Source: Romanomermis culicivorax
Taxonomy: Eukaryota > Nematoda > Enoplea > Mermithida > Mermithidae
Direction of reading: 5' to 3'
DNA: 64,000 bases
Assembly (NCBI GenBank): GCA_963922205.1
Contig: CAWUHX010000351.1
Coordinates: 186,001 to 250,000, forward strand
Shown here piece after piece: positions 1 to 12,104 of this stretch; within the stretch, counting starts at the first letter, position 1; each line of letters begins with the position of its first letter. The notes below the pieces were generated by a model. The model was not told the origin of the DNA and ran no database searches. It worked only from the letters and a program-made list of their open reading frames with translations. Position numbers and translations under genes: made by a program.

Positions 1-560
1 TTAAAGATTGAATGGTAAGTGAGAGTAGACATGCTGAAAGTGGCGCCTGAGCTTGGTAGTAAATAATAATGATTATTAAAGTTAAAATGTTGAGACTTGG
101 ACCTCCTAAAATGCACCAAAATGCATCTCTTCAATATGAAAACCCCAAAATTTTCCTCTACATTTGTGGAAAGACCTCAAAAATTTTTTCTAGATTCCAG
201 ATTTTTTTCCACATTATAGTGCAAATGTGGAAAAAACAGTGCCTGTAAGAGGTTCTACCAGTTGGGGAGGGGGGTAAACCGAAAATTTTGGGATGGGGGT
301 CCTCAAATTTCCCAATATGGGGAGGGGGTCGAAAAGACCCCAAAAAAGTCGAAAAAATTTTGAAAGTTTTCCGAAAAAGCCACGTTTTCCCCAATTTTTC
401 CTAGTTTGGGGGGTGTTGACCTAAAACAATTTGAGGATTTTTTGACCTATGAGTCGCAAGCCAACTGGCTTGTTGACCTAAAATTTTACAAGCCATTCCA
501 AATTTTTACAAGCCAATTTTATAATATCAGTATACGTGAATAAATTCCAATGCTAGGTTA
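1..560. repeat. Degenerate repeat-derived DNA at window start
   Basis: There is no gene here. Bases 1-50 resemble 1254-1305 inside the foldback element further right, so a second copy of that repeat probably starts outside the window. Bases 240-420 are a run of G-rich blocks that resemble the G-rich repeat at 23054-23265 (both carry 'ctgtaaga' followed by 'accagttgggg'). Bases 428-470 match 1308-1352 in inverted orientation around a 'caagccaactggctt' motif. Confidence 0.45.
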
Positions 561-593
561 TTTTTTAAAGAAATGTATATATTGAGCATCACG

Positions 594-1133
594 GCAATTG
601 ATCAAAAAAAAATGTCATTCAACATTATTCAATAACATTTTAGAGCCATTAATTCATTAAAATTCAGCAAACATTTGAAATTTTTGAGTTTGATCGAAGT
701 CTAATCTACAAGCATTGTGGAACAAATTTTCCAGCAAACTATACAAGAACATAATGACTTTGAATTATATGAGAAATCGACGGCTAAGTCCTCTATGATG
801 ACAAGTGAGAGCCCAAAAAAGCTATTAATCTTTCCTGCCTGAAACGCTGGAAAATTTTTTTGGGTATTGACATTCTGCGATACTGGAAAATCAATTTTCC
901 AACCACTTGTTTGAAGAATTAGTTTCGAATTTTCTGTTCAAAGGTCGTAATTTCTGGAATTTCATGTTTGAAAAATTTTAAAACCATTAATTTATTCACA
1001 CACTCTAATGAACTTGGCCAAATAGATATGAGCAAGAAGAGTAGAAATTTCCGAAAACTACTTCCATGAAGCTTTTGGATTGATTTTAGGTTAAGAAAGG
1101 AATAATCGCTTCAAAAAGTTTACAGACTTGACG
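594..1133 (+). repeat. Left inverted arm of long-TIR element
   Basis: Imperfect reverse complement of 6300-6790. The arm resumes after the nested foldback at 1910 and continues to about 2000, where 'agggtattggaa' near 1946 pairs with 'ttccaataccct' near 6285. Arm divergence is substantial, so the element is old. Confidence 0.7.
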
Positions 1134-1909
1134 TATTGATCTTTCTCAAAAAATGTGTCAAGGGAAAAATGTGGATCTTCATTAAATATCAAGATGAAAC
1201 ATTGAAGATTACCAATTAAAACATGAGATAATACGTTTAAGATGATTAAAACTATTAAAGATTAAATGATAAGTGAAGGTAGACATGTTAGAAGCAGCGG
1301 CTGAGCAGCGGCAAGCCACTTGGCTTGTGACTCGTAGGTCAAAAAACCCTAGAGGTATGCAAATTTTGCTTTGTCTCGTCAATAATATTGAGCTATTGTG
1401 ATGTGATGTGTAGTATTTTGCAGCGTAGGTGCGTCGATGATGTGTATCAATCATCATCTCTAGCATTATATTGGCAATATACCTACCTATGCAGCCTATT
1501 GTATACAACAACACAACCAGTGTTTCAACACAAGTGTTGAAAAATATTATGTAGTAGGGACTACGGAGTGTGTGTAATGCATCATTCTATTTTCACAGTG
1601 TATCTGTCTAATATTATATATGCACATTAACATTACAGCTCATTTTAACATGTACCCGGGTATACCTGGGTAATTCGGGTACCCGGGTAATGAATAAACG
1701 GGTACCCAGTTAGGAAATTTTTGTCGTGTGAAGCCCTACTCAGGGGAGCCTTAGCATGTCTGTCTACCTTTATTTATCACTTAATCCATTATAGTTTTCA
1801 TCATCTTAAACGTATTATCTTATGTTTTAACTGGCAATCTTTAATATTTTATCCTGATATTTAATGAAGATTCACATTTTTCCTTGACAGTTTTTGAGAA
1901 AGATCAATA
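1134..1909. mobile_element. Foldback (hairpin) element nested in the left arm
   Basis: The ends are long inverted repeats of about 165 bp: 1134-1295 starts TATTGATCTTTCTC and 1757-1909 ends GAGAAAGATCAATA. Flanks are ...ACTTGACG before and CGTCAAGC after. The matching position in the opposite arm (reverse complement near 6305-6318) reads ACTTGATGTCAGAC without an insert, giving an internal empty site; a 2-bp CG duplication inside a TGACGTCA-like palindrome fits. The loop holds a GGGTACCC-type repeat at 1651-1710 and no coding sequence that I recognise. Confidence 0.7.
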
Positions 1910-2318
1910 CGTCAAGCATACATTCCCACAGTCGGGTACGTAAGGGTATTGGAAATTACCAAAATAGAGTCTATAGTAAATTTTTTAAGATAAGTAAAAA
2001 TTTGATACGAATGGAAACTATTCTTCTCATAGTGATAGGCAACAGCAGGGTAAAAATATCTATCAAAAATTCAAAACCTAACCATTCCCTATAATTGGGC
2101 TATAATAAACGAAAGAACTGTAACAATAACATTATCAACAAAGGAATTATGCAGTGGAAACTAGTTTTAGTCGATTCAATGATTTTTGTGCATTATTTAA
2201 ACTACATAGTTGTTGTATCATATTGGACTATTACACAAAATGAACTCATTTGTTACGTTTTCTAGTTTGTGGATTTTAAAATGAGTTTCTGTTCGAAAAA
2301 ATATTTCATTAAATAGAA

Positions 2319-3390
2319 ATGTTAATGCTGATATTGTTCGCTATCATTTTATGCTATTTTACTTTTTTGATTAATTCTGCATTCTGTGGATCAAATTTAA
2401 TTATAAATGAAATTAACAGCAATGATTCAACAAAACCTGAAAAAAGAAATACATTAAACTTATTGCATTTGGTGCATTTAAAACTAGAGATGGACCTACT
2501 ACACAATTAACGGACTTCAGTCTTCGTGGATATAAAATTGTTGTAGTGTCTGCGTTTCATGAAGGTGTCAAAGCTCCTACTATTTAACTCGTAGCCAATT
2601 TATGGAACTCCTGTATTACAAATGGCTATTTTGTTTTTAGTGGCATAGATGTTGCAAATATAAATTTGAAAGTTGACAGCCCGCTAGTTGCCTTCCGACA
2701 AAAATTCACAAAAACGCCATCACTGTTTGGTTTTCTAAAAAATGTGAACGTTTATCCACATGCAATTTTATTACTTCATGGTCCTGATGGCATACGAGAA
2801 ATAAAATTGTTGGAAAAAGTTCCATATATCAAAATTGACGAGTCGATCAAGGAGATCTTGAGAACCACATTGCAGGACATTGTTGTTTACGGCAGATGAT
2901 CAGCAGCTGAATATTGTAATTTTTTGAAGACATTTGCTATAGTCTATCAGAGAGAAATTATGTCCTTCGAGAATTTGATGTGCAAGCACATCTTGAATCT
3001 GATTATTCTCTCAATCGGTGTACTATAGGAACAATCCCAATTTTGCCTGAAAAATTTAAACTTGGGCAAATGACACCAGGAGTGGAAAATGATTGCAGCA
3101 GCACTATGTTTTTATTAGAAAAAAACATAATCAGTGTTGCAGGACCCGTCAGGCGAAATTATTGTGAAGAAATTGAAGAAGCTATGGACACTGCACAATG
3201 CAGTAGTCTGGTTGAACCTGATCTTTACTACAGCATTAGTAGTGGAAAAGTTAATCGAAAGATTCAAACGGACTTTGATATGCAAAAGATGGATGAAATA
3301 TGCAGAATTGCTAATGGACCAGACGACCTATCAGTTTCTGGGTCGTTGGAACATGCTGTGAATTCGGCTGATGAAGCTGTTAAAAATATG
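2319..3390 (+). pseudogene. Secreted LTD-like module, broken (N-terminal part of a transposon protein)
   Basis: An ATG at 2319 opens a strong signal peptide (hydrophobic stretch of about 20 residues ending near AFCG), followed by LIINEINSNDSTKPEK, which has the 'INEIN...PxKPE' pattern that opens lamin-tail-like (LTD-like) domains. A frameshift near 2445 moves the reading frame, and the rest (about 2450-2899) continues with an in-frame stop near 2585. Downstream, a segment with NRCTIGTIPILPEKFKLG and a 'TPGVENDC' motif falls in the frame that goes on into the hAT transposase without a stop. A paralogue of the N-terminal part sits at 43141. Function is unknown; a signal peptide on a transposon-borne protein is odd. 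Assignment to LTD is by motif only. Confidence 0.55.
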
Positions 3391-5523
3391 ATTTCAAAAG
3401 TTGCAGAAAGAGAGTGGAAAACAACTGCTTCTTTCAATCCGGACTGGTTAAATGAAATACAACTTCATCAATCTGGTATTCTGCCATACCAACCCATTAA
3501 GAACAATTGTGTATGGTTTGAATATTTGCCAAATCAAGCAGACCCTTCGCAATCTAAATACAGATGTCGATTGTGCAGTAGATATTACGACAAATTGGGC
3601 TTAGATAATCATTATCATCCCATATTGGCGGATCCAATATTGAAAGCTTCTTATGAATCCAACCGACAGAAGATTACAGAACATGCTGCACTTAAACAGC
3701 ATCAACTAGTCATTTCAAAGCTTGTAGAAAGGGACAAAGATCATATTTCACAACAGTTCAATAAGATACAAAAGCAGAAAGAACTGGAAGACAAAGGTCA
3801 AAATGCTGTGACGATGCACATGATACGAACAGTTTACATCGAAACTAAAATAAATTTGCCTTTTGTTTCACATCCGAAAATTGTCCAGCTGCAAGAAATT
3901 AATGGCATATTTCTTGGATATCATCATTTTGATAAAAATGCCGCGGGTTGTATGATCGCTGTCATAAGTGAGGAAATGCACGATCAGCTAATTAAACACT
4001 TGACTGAAAAGCAAAGCCCATTGTCATTGATTCTAGATGGATCAACTGATAACGGCCAGAATCATTATTTGATAACATACTTTCAAGCTTTAGAATCGAA
4101 TATTCCAATTGTATATTTCTACAAGCTAATTTTATTAGAAGCTGGCGAAACAGCTAGTGGTCTATTCCAAGCATTAGGGAATGCGTGGGAGGCAGAAAAA
4201 TATGGGTTTACACATTATCTAAAGACTAATCTATGTGGTTTTGCTTCCGATGGTGCTGTGGTTATGTTGGGAAAAAACAATGGTCTATAAAAGCTCCTCA
4301 GTGACTGGACAGTGAATGATGTGTATGGTATCCATTGTTTAGCACATAGACTGCATTTAGCTATCAGAGCAGCAATCAGTTCAATTTCATACTTTACACA
4401 ATTTGAATCAAGTGTGAAGGAGTTGCATAACTTCTACAATCCTCATAGCCATAAAAGAAAAGCACATCTGCAAAAGTTGGCTTACGTTCTTGACATTAGT
4501 ATGATGGAACTTTCCTATATTTTCGAAATATGATGGATCACTTCCGAATTCAAGGTGCTAACCAACATAAATAATACTTGGTTTTTGATTGTAAGGGATC
4601 TTGAATCAATATCAGTGGACCTTAGCTTTGACAAGCTCACCAGGAATCAAGCAGCAGGTTTATCATCAAAACTTAAAAACAAAAATTTTCTCCTTGCGCT
4701 TCAATTTACATGTGATGTTTTGCTGTCATTGTCAAATTGGTCAAAATGCTTGCAACAACAGTCAGTGACACTGATCAGTGCTGAAAAATATGGAAGTCAA
4801 AATGCTTGAGACATTCGAGGAGCTCAAAGCGACTGATGGTAGCTATCTGACTTTTTATTTATGAACAGTGGTTTGCTCAGAGAGCTTGGGTCGAAAATGC
4901 TCATTGCAGAATTATGAATTGTCACAAGTATTCGCTGGCCGTCCCATGAGTTGGAGCGTGCAGGACATATACCTAACCTTGATGCATACCGTTTACAGTT
5001 TCTAACAGCTGTTCAGCAACAAATAGAAAGCTATTTTCCCGAGGGTGACATGAAGAGCTTTGACATTTTATCGCCAGCTAATATTCCAATGCAAGAATCA
5101 AAGTTAGAATTTTATAGTATATCAGATGTTCAGGACCTAGCGCAAACGTTTGGGCTTGATCAGGCTGCCACATAATCACAATGGACTCAAACGATAATTC
5201 AAATTTCGAAAAGTGAAGAGTTTTGTCGCTACCAAAAGGAAAAAGCAATTTTCTTTTTGCAACATTTTTTGAACAGTCCGGATATTTTTTGGAGCGATAA
5301 CATTTCTAAGTTGATCAAGCTGATTTTAGTTTTGCCCATAGGTAGCACAGACGCAGAGCATGGTTTCTCCATCATGAATCATGTTCAAACTGCGCGCAGA
5401 TCAAGACTGCTAGGCAGCTTACTCGATGACGTGTTACGTCTGCGGATTAACGGCCCGAATGACATCAGCAAATTCAATGCAGCGAAATATGTGAAAGCTT
5501 GGATTGATAATAATCATCTATGA
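3391..5523 (+). pseudogene. hAT-type transposase, broken by in-frame stops
   Basis: One frame stays open from 2980 to 4290 and, after stops at 4288, 4531, 4807 and 5173, through to 5523, so decay is by point stops rather than frameshifts. Visible parts in order: a Cys2-His2-like finger (CRLCSRYYDKLGLDNHYH, about 3574-3630); the first catalytic Asp in SLILDGSTD (codon 4036); the second Asp in FASDGA (4249); the HCLAHRLHLA motif (about 4333); and a C-terminal hAT dimerisation domain with the catalytic Glu in TDAEHGFS (5356) followed by RRSRLLGSLLDDVLRLRI. That is the expected hAT order of D, D, C/H motif and E. The transposase would cut and paste the element; this copy cannot make it. Confidence 0.75.
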
Positions 5524-6059
5524 ACAGATGACCCGACTCAAATGAAGAAAAAGCGACACAATGAAATGAATTTAGAGGAGGCTGACAATGATGAGTTTAC
5601 ATAATTTACCAGAAAGCAAAGTTGCTCGCCATAAATGCTATTGTTTTTTATATGGTATTATACTGTCAAACTTATAGTAAATATTTTTTTCTCAAACAGC
5701 ACAAGACTAGAATTCATTTTAAGAATGGTGGCAAATGTAGCTTGAATACCTAAAAAGAATAAAATTGTCTACAATCACAATGAATGCTGGAAAGGCTGTT
5801 TATTTTTATCCAGATAGTAGTTTATTTTTTCTGAAAGCGCTGGATATAAATAACCGTTTTTTCCGAACAAAATACAGCAAAATCATTTTTGGAGGATGTT
5901 TCACAGAAAGCAACTTTTTCAATAATAATACATGTAGTCTGAAAAAAGATTGTAAAGAATACCTTTTCTGTTCGCAGTTGTACTAGTGCGTTTTTATAAT
6001 CTAATTGTAAGTTTTTTCGTTCACTTATTCTAAGTTGATTCAGTTCAGGATTTGCTCAA

Positions 6060-6790
6060 GAATCGGTTATATAGTAAATTTTTCCTGAAGTCTCAGGGTA
6101 TAGCAATCCCCTACCCTCCCACAGGGCCGTGCACAGGATTTTTCCATGGGGGGCGGACTAGTTTTTTTTACTGAATAGCCCCAAAAAATGTTGATTTTAT
6201 ACGGATATACTGTGTGCATGCTGCCTCAATGTGGGGGGGGGGGAGCGGCCGCCCCCGCCCCCTCCCTTGTGCACGGCCCTGCCCTTCCAATACCCTATGG
6301 GAAAGTCTGACATCAAGTCTCTAAGCTTTCTGAAGCGATTATTTCTTTCCTAAGGTTAAATCAATTCAAAAGCTTCATGGAAGTAGTTTTGGGAAATTTC
6401 TACTTTTCTTACTCATATCTTTTCGGCCAAGTTCGTGAGAGTTTACAAATAAATTATTCTGGTTTTAAAATTTTACAAATAAAATTCTAGAAATTACGAC
6501 TTTTTAACACAAAAATTATTGAAATAAATGCTCGGAAAATTGATTTTCCAGCGTCGCAGAATGTCAATACCGAAATATTTTTTCCGGTGCTTAGCGCAGG
6601 CAAGATTAACATCTTTTTCGGATTCTCACTTGTCATCATAGAGGACTTGACCGTCGATTTCTCATGTAATTCTAAGTCATTGTGCGCTCGGATATTTTGT
6701 TGGAAAATTTGTTCTACAATGCTTGTAGATTAGACTTCAAACTCGAAAATTTCAATTTTTTCCTCAATTTGAATGATAATCAATTTGTTT
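6060..6790 (-). repeat. Right inverted arm of long-TIR element
   Basis: Reverse complement of 594-1133 plus 1910-2000. It is interrupted by the 160-bp MITE at 6122-6281. Pairing fades beyond about 6790 into AT-rich sequence. Confidence 0.7.
6122..6281. mobile_element. hAT-type MITE
   Basis: Terminal inverted repeats CAGGGCCGTGCACA(A/G)GG and flanks CCCTCCCA / CCCTTCCA, an 8-bp target duplication with one mismatch. The 8-bp duplication and the CAGGG ends are typical of hAT. The interior is G/C-run sequence with no ORF. Confidence 0.75.
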
Positions 6791-8126
6791 AGTAAATTAA
6801 TAAATTTGTAATAAATTTAATATAATAAATTTTGTTAATAAAATTTTAAATTTAATATAATGAATTTTAATAAATTAATAAATTCGTATTCTGTGATGAA
6901 CAAACTTCAGCCTGAAATCGCTGATTTTTTTGTTCATCGCATTTTCTTATTGACAAGGTTTGAGTAAAATCCAAGAATATGATAGGAAATGATAGGAAGT
7001 TTACATTTTGAACTGAAGGTTCTGAAAATTTATCACTTACATAGCAGACTATTCTCGGGTGAGACTGATCCAAATTCCGAAGATTCTGCAAAGATAAACA
7101 TTGAAAAAACACTAAAATAAATTCTTTGTGTGATTCATTTCAGCTGAGAGACGGTACTGTTGACGAATATATACAAAAGTAATCAGGTGGAGATAATCAG
7201 AACAAAGAAACTAAAAAACAGGCAGAAACTGTCAACCATAGAAGACAAACTGAAAATAAAGACGGAAAAACTGTATTTTTGTTAATAGAAGCATGGCATA
7301 TTTGTCGTTAGCTCTCAACTTTTCCACTTGATCACTTCGCATTTTTGTCATTTAAAAATTGGTTTGAATCGTTTCAACCGCTTGTTCAACGAATCTATTG
7401 TGTTCTGACTTTCGTATTAAAATTCGTTATTTGTGTTCAAAGTTTTTTCATAAAATATGCTGATATCCGGATAGTTTTCATACCCGGATATTCGACGAGC
7501 ACCACTAATGCCTCTGAGTCAGAAATTCACAGCTGAGATTTTTTTGGTGAACAAACATGCTTTCTAACTAAAGGCGTCGTTTGGTATAACTGACTTAAAT
7601 AACAAGCATAAATTTTATTAAGTAAATGTTAAATAATAAAATTGAAAAATAGCACTTTTGCGACTATAGTCAAAATACTGTGTGTCAGGGTTTAGATAGA
7701 GTGCTCATTGAACATATTGATGAACTAATGATCATATTTCAAGTAAATACTTTGTCATTATTATCCAGTAATAATGAAAATGTAAGCGACCCTTAGTAAA
7801 AGTCTGAACAGAAAAAATTAATTCGGTGTGCAGTTTCAAAAATATATTGTTGAATGTCAGAATTAATAATTTGTGCATAATGACATGATATCTGTCAGTT
7901 TCATATAAATTTTGGCCAAATAAAAAAAAATTTTAAACTCCAAAGACTTCCAGATGTCTTGAATCGAATTTTCGGCACAAGGGGGCGCGCTGCGATCTTC
8001 AGAGAGGACGGTTTAATCTCCCTACGTGCATCTATGCTCAGATTTATCTTATTTTCATTGTTTCATATTGTAATTCGATTTCCGCATTTCTTCGTTATCG
8101 GAGCTTGGCTTCTATCCTTTCCAAAC
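6791..8126. other. Intergenic DNA, no gene recognised
   Basis: AT-rich, with short ORFs only. I see no repeat end or protein motif. The last part should hold the promoter and 5' UTR of the DMAC2L-like gene, but no core promoter element stands out. Confidence 0.4.
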
Positions 8127-10220
8127 ATGACGTTGATTGTTCGGCACTTCGCTCGAGTTCATCGACATTCGAATCGCAATTACGGTCTTCTTACCGGCAG
8201 TTTTGTCAACTATTATTTTAATTAGTAAGTTGTTTTTTGTTTATTCCTGTTGAACTCGATTTGATCGCTTAAGTTTATTGCAGTTACGATAATAACAAGG
8301 TAGAAATTATGGGTCCGGATCGAGCTTGCGCCGAATGGGTTATACGATGCGGCGGCTCGATTCGATGGTCGCGATCGGACGAGCTTTCTAAGGAATTCAA
8401 ATCAATATGTAACAAAATCCCGGGCAAAGATTACCTGACTGCGATAGAAGCTACGGATGCTTGCGTTAATGCGAATGGGATGAAACACCTGCGTTAGAGA
8501 CTTTTTAAATTTTTTTCTCAACTTTGAATTTTCGGTCTATTTTTTATTTTTCTTTATTTTTACGATTATGTAAATCAAGGCTTGCAAAAATCCTTTTTTC
8601 AAAATTTTGATCTTTCTATTTTTGGGATTTTCTGCGGATTTCTGCTGGGTTATTTTATCAGATAAGTTGACATTTGAATGCCGAACATTTCGAAATGACA
8701 TATAGCGTACCATTTGTAAATTAGAACTAATCAAAAACAAAAAATTAAAATCACTTAAAATATGTTCAAGCGAAAACCGTTCCAAAAAGTATTATCTGCC
8801 AACTATAACGGCATAAATTTTTCCGGTCAATCAGTAGAACTCCGTTTTACTTTCCAAATAAATTTCCTTATTTAAAACCGATTTGGCGACATCTCAACGA
8901 TACTTCAGTGATAACAAGGTGTGCCCGAAATTTCACGATTTTCATTCAAAATGTTATCACTAGGCCTATAGGCTATAACTTCTAATGTAGAGCATAACCC
9001 TAGTTCAATTAGAAAAAACCAATTACGGCTACTCTGCTGTTTTTTGAATGATTTTCCCTTAAAATCGACATATCCGTACATTCGAACTATATCATTTGCC
9101 AAAAACTGGAAAGTGACGTGAGAATATGACCCTAATCAGGTATAATTTAGGTCAAGATGCCCTTAATTTTCAACAAAAGTTTAATTAATTTTAGCATCGA
9201 TAAAAAATGAACTCAAAAAAATCAGATTAAAAACCAAAATCGCGTATTAATTTTCCAAAAGTCCAGAAAATTTTGAACAATCACAGAAACTCACCCTCGG
9301 GCAACCTCGATATAACCTTACAATATATTTTGATTACTTCCTTCATGTATTTTGATTTTTGCCATTTTTCCAGAAAATGTTGGAAAATTGGAATACCTGA
9401 AGTTTGATCGGTGTTTCGAACTAAATAACAAAGCGTTGCAGTACTTGTCGATAGCCAAAGATAGTTTGAAACAAGTCGAAATCTATAGTTGCCTTTTTTC
9501 GGACGCCGGATTATTACATCTCAAAGATTTAAGGTGGAATTTTCGCAATATCTAATGAGCCTTTACAGGCATACATGTAATTGGCGGAAGTGCCATAAGA
9601 ACTCCCTGCAAAAATCGTCGTCCACATGGCTAGCCATATGGCGATCCCCCTTCAAGATTTGCTAATCATATGGCTATTGATATGGTAGCCTCAAGGAACC
9701 CCATACTTTTGAACAGAAAAAAACTGGAAAATGTCAATTTTTAGATGAAAAATGATCATTTCTGAACAAAAAAAGTCAAACGTGCCATTTTTCAGGCGCT
9801 TCGCGTCATGAGCGCATTTGTTATGTTTTTTAGAAAAAAATTTCAAATTTTTGAACATTTCTTGGATTTTTTTTACCAAAAAGTTGGGTTTTTTCTTCAA
9901 GGACACCCCTTCTCTAAAATTTTGGGCAGTAGATGGTCCCGGCCATCAAAAGGTCGCTTGACTTCCTGACGTCGGAGCTCCATTATATGTATTCTCTATA
10001 TTTACTTAAAATTGTTCTGATCGTCGCAGTATCAGTTCCATCTTCCTTTAGAAAATTACGAATTTTGAAAATGGGCGATTTACCGAACGCCGTGAATATC
10101 GACGAAACGATTGAAGAACTGAAAAGTTGTTTACCAAACTGCGACGTTACATATAAAAAATACGAAAACACATTGACGCGTCCAACTTGGATGGAGCAAA
10201 TTTTTGGGAGGAAAACTTGA
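8127..10220 (+). CDS. DMAC2L: DMAC2L / ATP synthase subunit s-like (factor B) protein, four exons
   Basis: Exons 8127-8224, 8284-8492, 9374-9533 and 10052-10220 join in frame to about 211 residues, near the usual length of the ATP5S/DMAC2L family (roughly 200-215). Every junction has GT...AG (for example GTAAGT at 8225; 'ttttccag' before 9374). The family marker is in exon 2: MGPDRACAEWVIRCGG, followed by AIEATDACV; exon 3 holds leucine-rich-like repeats (KLEYLKFDRCFEL, LKQVEIYSC, GLLHLKDL); exon 4 ends in TWMEQIFGRKT. The start lies in a basic, Arg/His-rich N-terminus suited to mitochondrial import. Members are small LRR proteins of the mitochondrial inner membrane, linked to ATP synthase coupling and complex I assembly. 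Intron 3 contains a MITE (9570-9990). The gene looks intact; the upstream frame stays open before 8127, so the start is the least certain point. Confidence 0.88.
9570..9990. mobile_element. MITE with ATACATGTAA ends, in intron 3 of DMAC2L
   Basis: Begins 'catacatgtaattgg' and ends 'gagctccattatatgta'. The same family occurs in the opposite orientation at 20928-21357: shared blocks include 'atggctagccatatgg' and the 'cgcttcgcgtcatg' region. A fragment lies at 23760-23857. There is no coding capacity; the ORFs inside are translations of the repeat. Confidence 0.6.
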
Positions 10221-10291
10221 ACCAATAATTTTTCGTGCAACAAAGTTGTTTTGCCGCGTTCATAATTCTCGAATTATTGTATACTGTAAAA

Positions 10292-10297
10292 AATAAA
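10292..10297 (+). terminator. AATAAA polyadenylation signal of DMAC2L
   Basis: AATAAA lies about 72 bp after the stop codon at 10218-10220, a normal distance for a short animal 3' UTR. Confidence 0.6.
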
Positions 10298-10299
10298 AT

Positions 10300-12100
10300 A
10301 TTTGCACGATTGGTGATCTTTTTCTCAATTTAAACGGCTGAATTCTGCGGTATTTATAATACTTGTGACCATAGATGCGTGTTGGGGTGAATAGTACATT
10401 TTGGCTCTTAAGTACCGCTGTCTGTCGGGGTTTTTATCAAAATTAGTTTTTTTGATTGAGATTTACCCGTCCACGAATTTACCTTTCTACACCATCGTAC
10501 TTAGAGACTTTTGGCTGTGCTGCCTTAGAGATACGTTTCTTTCAACATTTCTGATGTTATTGGGGTGTGAGGTGCCTGAGAATCCCATAGCCAAGGATAT
10601 AATCCCTCCTCTTAGAATGAGCTACATATACCTATCTGACAAGAATTGATGGTGCGTCTACTGTAGGAACAAAAGGAATGGTCACTTTTGTACATAACAG
10701 GGTATGAAGCATCAAATTTTTGAATGCATCGCGTCAGGAAGCGCTTTTTATAGGTTCTGGTAAGGTGTACGTACACCCTAAATAGCGAAACTCAAAAACA
10801 TGAGTCGCAATTCCAAAATAGACAATGAACTGGAAAAGCGACAGAATTATGCGAAGGACTGCATAGTATACATAATCGAAGAGTTGAATCTCTTGCACTG
10901 TGTTAATCTCCTCCGTGTTGTTCATTGAAGTCAGAAAAATTTGCTGATGCATAAAAGAGACATAAAAAAATTTGATTAACTCTATCAGATACTGTCTGGG
11001 TCGTGTTTTTAAGAACTTTCGCAGTGTCTTTCACTGCATTTCCTATTCTAAAGAAAAAACGTTGAATTGCACACCATACTGGTTCTATTGCTTAGTCTGA
11101 TGAGTCCACTTGAAGACGTGGTCACTTCCGCTGTATTCACATGTTTATTATGAGATCTATGACGTACTATGTACGTGTGTGCTTTGTTTCTGACACAGTA
11201 AATGTTGGAGAACTTCTAAATATTTCATGCTTTACATGGGAAAATTAAAAGCTGCTGATGCCTCACGTTTTAAAGTATATTTAGGAATTATATCTGAGTT
11301 CACTGATCTCAATTCAGAATGACGTACTCATATCTTGATTTTTGTCAAGATGCCGTCATAATTAATTCAACTTAGCCGTCTTGATTGCCTTGATATTTTG
11401 AAAAGAAAAATGAAGTTTCGGTGACTGGCTGTTTTGAGGATCGTCATTTTGGGGATTTCTTATTTTGAGAAACGCTAATTTGGGTTTCGCTGTTTTGAAA
11501 ATCCCTGTTACGAGCCTCGCTGTTCAGGGAACATGCTTCCAGCACGATTGGGTAGCAGATCTGCTAGCTAGTAGGGATGGGACGGACCCACTTTTTTTGG
11601 CTACATCGGATACAGATCTAAAAAAATTTATTTATTGGATCCAGATCTAGAAAGCTGCAATCATCGGATCCGAATCCAGAACAGCAAATCCGACCGGATC
11701 CTAATCCTGTAGTATATATGTGAATGGATAATCGCGTATATATGCTTAATTATTCGAAATCAAATTGTATGAATTCGTGTTTCTTTTCAGTTCAATAGTT
11801 ATTATGATAAATCAGAATGAGGAGCAAATTGAGCAAGAACTCAAAATCTTTAGACTGGGCTTTTTTGCATGCCTCAATCTGCTCCGTGCTGAAATGACCA
11901 GAGAAATTCTGCACTGAACTAGTTTTTCCGGTTCCAAATAAATATGAAGTTGAAATATTTTCGATTTAGATTTTAGTCGGAAAATGATGATATTAAATAA
12001 GTGGAGGAAGAAGTGTGGGGAAAATCAATGAATTCATGTTCATCCCAATCGGAAAATGTCATTTTTCACTATATTTTCATAAAAAGTGTCGAGTTTTACT
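10300..12100. other. Intergenic DNA without a recognised gene
   Basis: A minus-strand ORF at 10734-10952 has two hydrophobic stretches (for example RIILSLFQFIVYFGIATHVF) and could be one exon of an unknown membrane protein, but I find no partner exon or family. Bases 11540-11720 carry a degenerate GGATCCGGAT-type repeat that resembles 20271-20310 and 24180-25020. Confidence 0.35.
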
Positions 12101-12104
12101 CACT

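Larger units (their letters stand above)
594..6790 (+). mobile_element. Long-TIR DNA transposon with hAT-like transposase remnant
   Basis: Two long inverted arms bracket one coding region. The left arm (594-1133, continuing at 1910-2000) reads as the imperfect reverse complement of 6060-6790; for example 'tctacaagcattgt' near 707 pairs with 'acaatgcttgtaga' near 6717. The interior (2319-5523) encodes an LTD-like secreted module followed by a hAT-type transposase, both broken. Outer ends are fuzzy and I could not fix a target duplication, so superfamily rests on the transposase. The element carries two younger insertions, one per arm (1134-1909 and 6122-6281). Confidence 0.7.

Noticed and set aside
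10734-10952. Minus-strand ORF with two hydrophobic stretches
   Set aside because: Could be an exon of a membrane protein, but no splice partner or family motif was found nearby.
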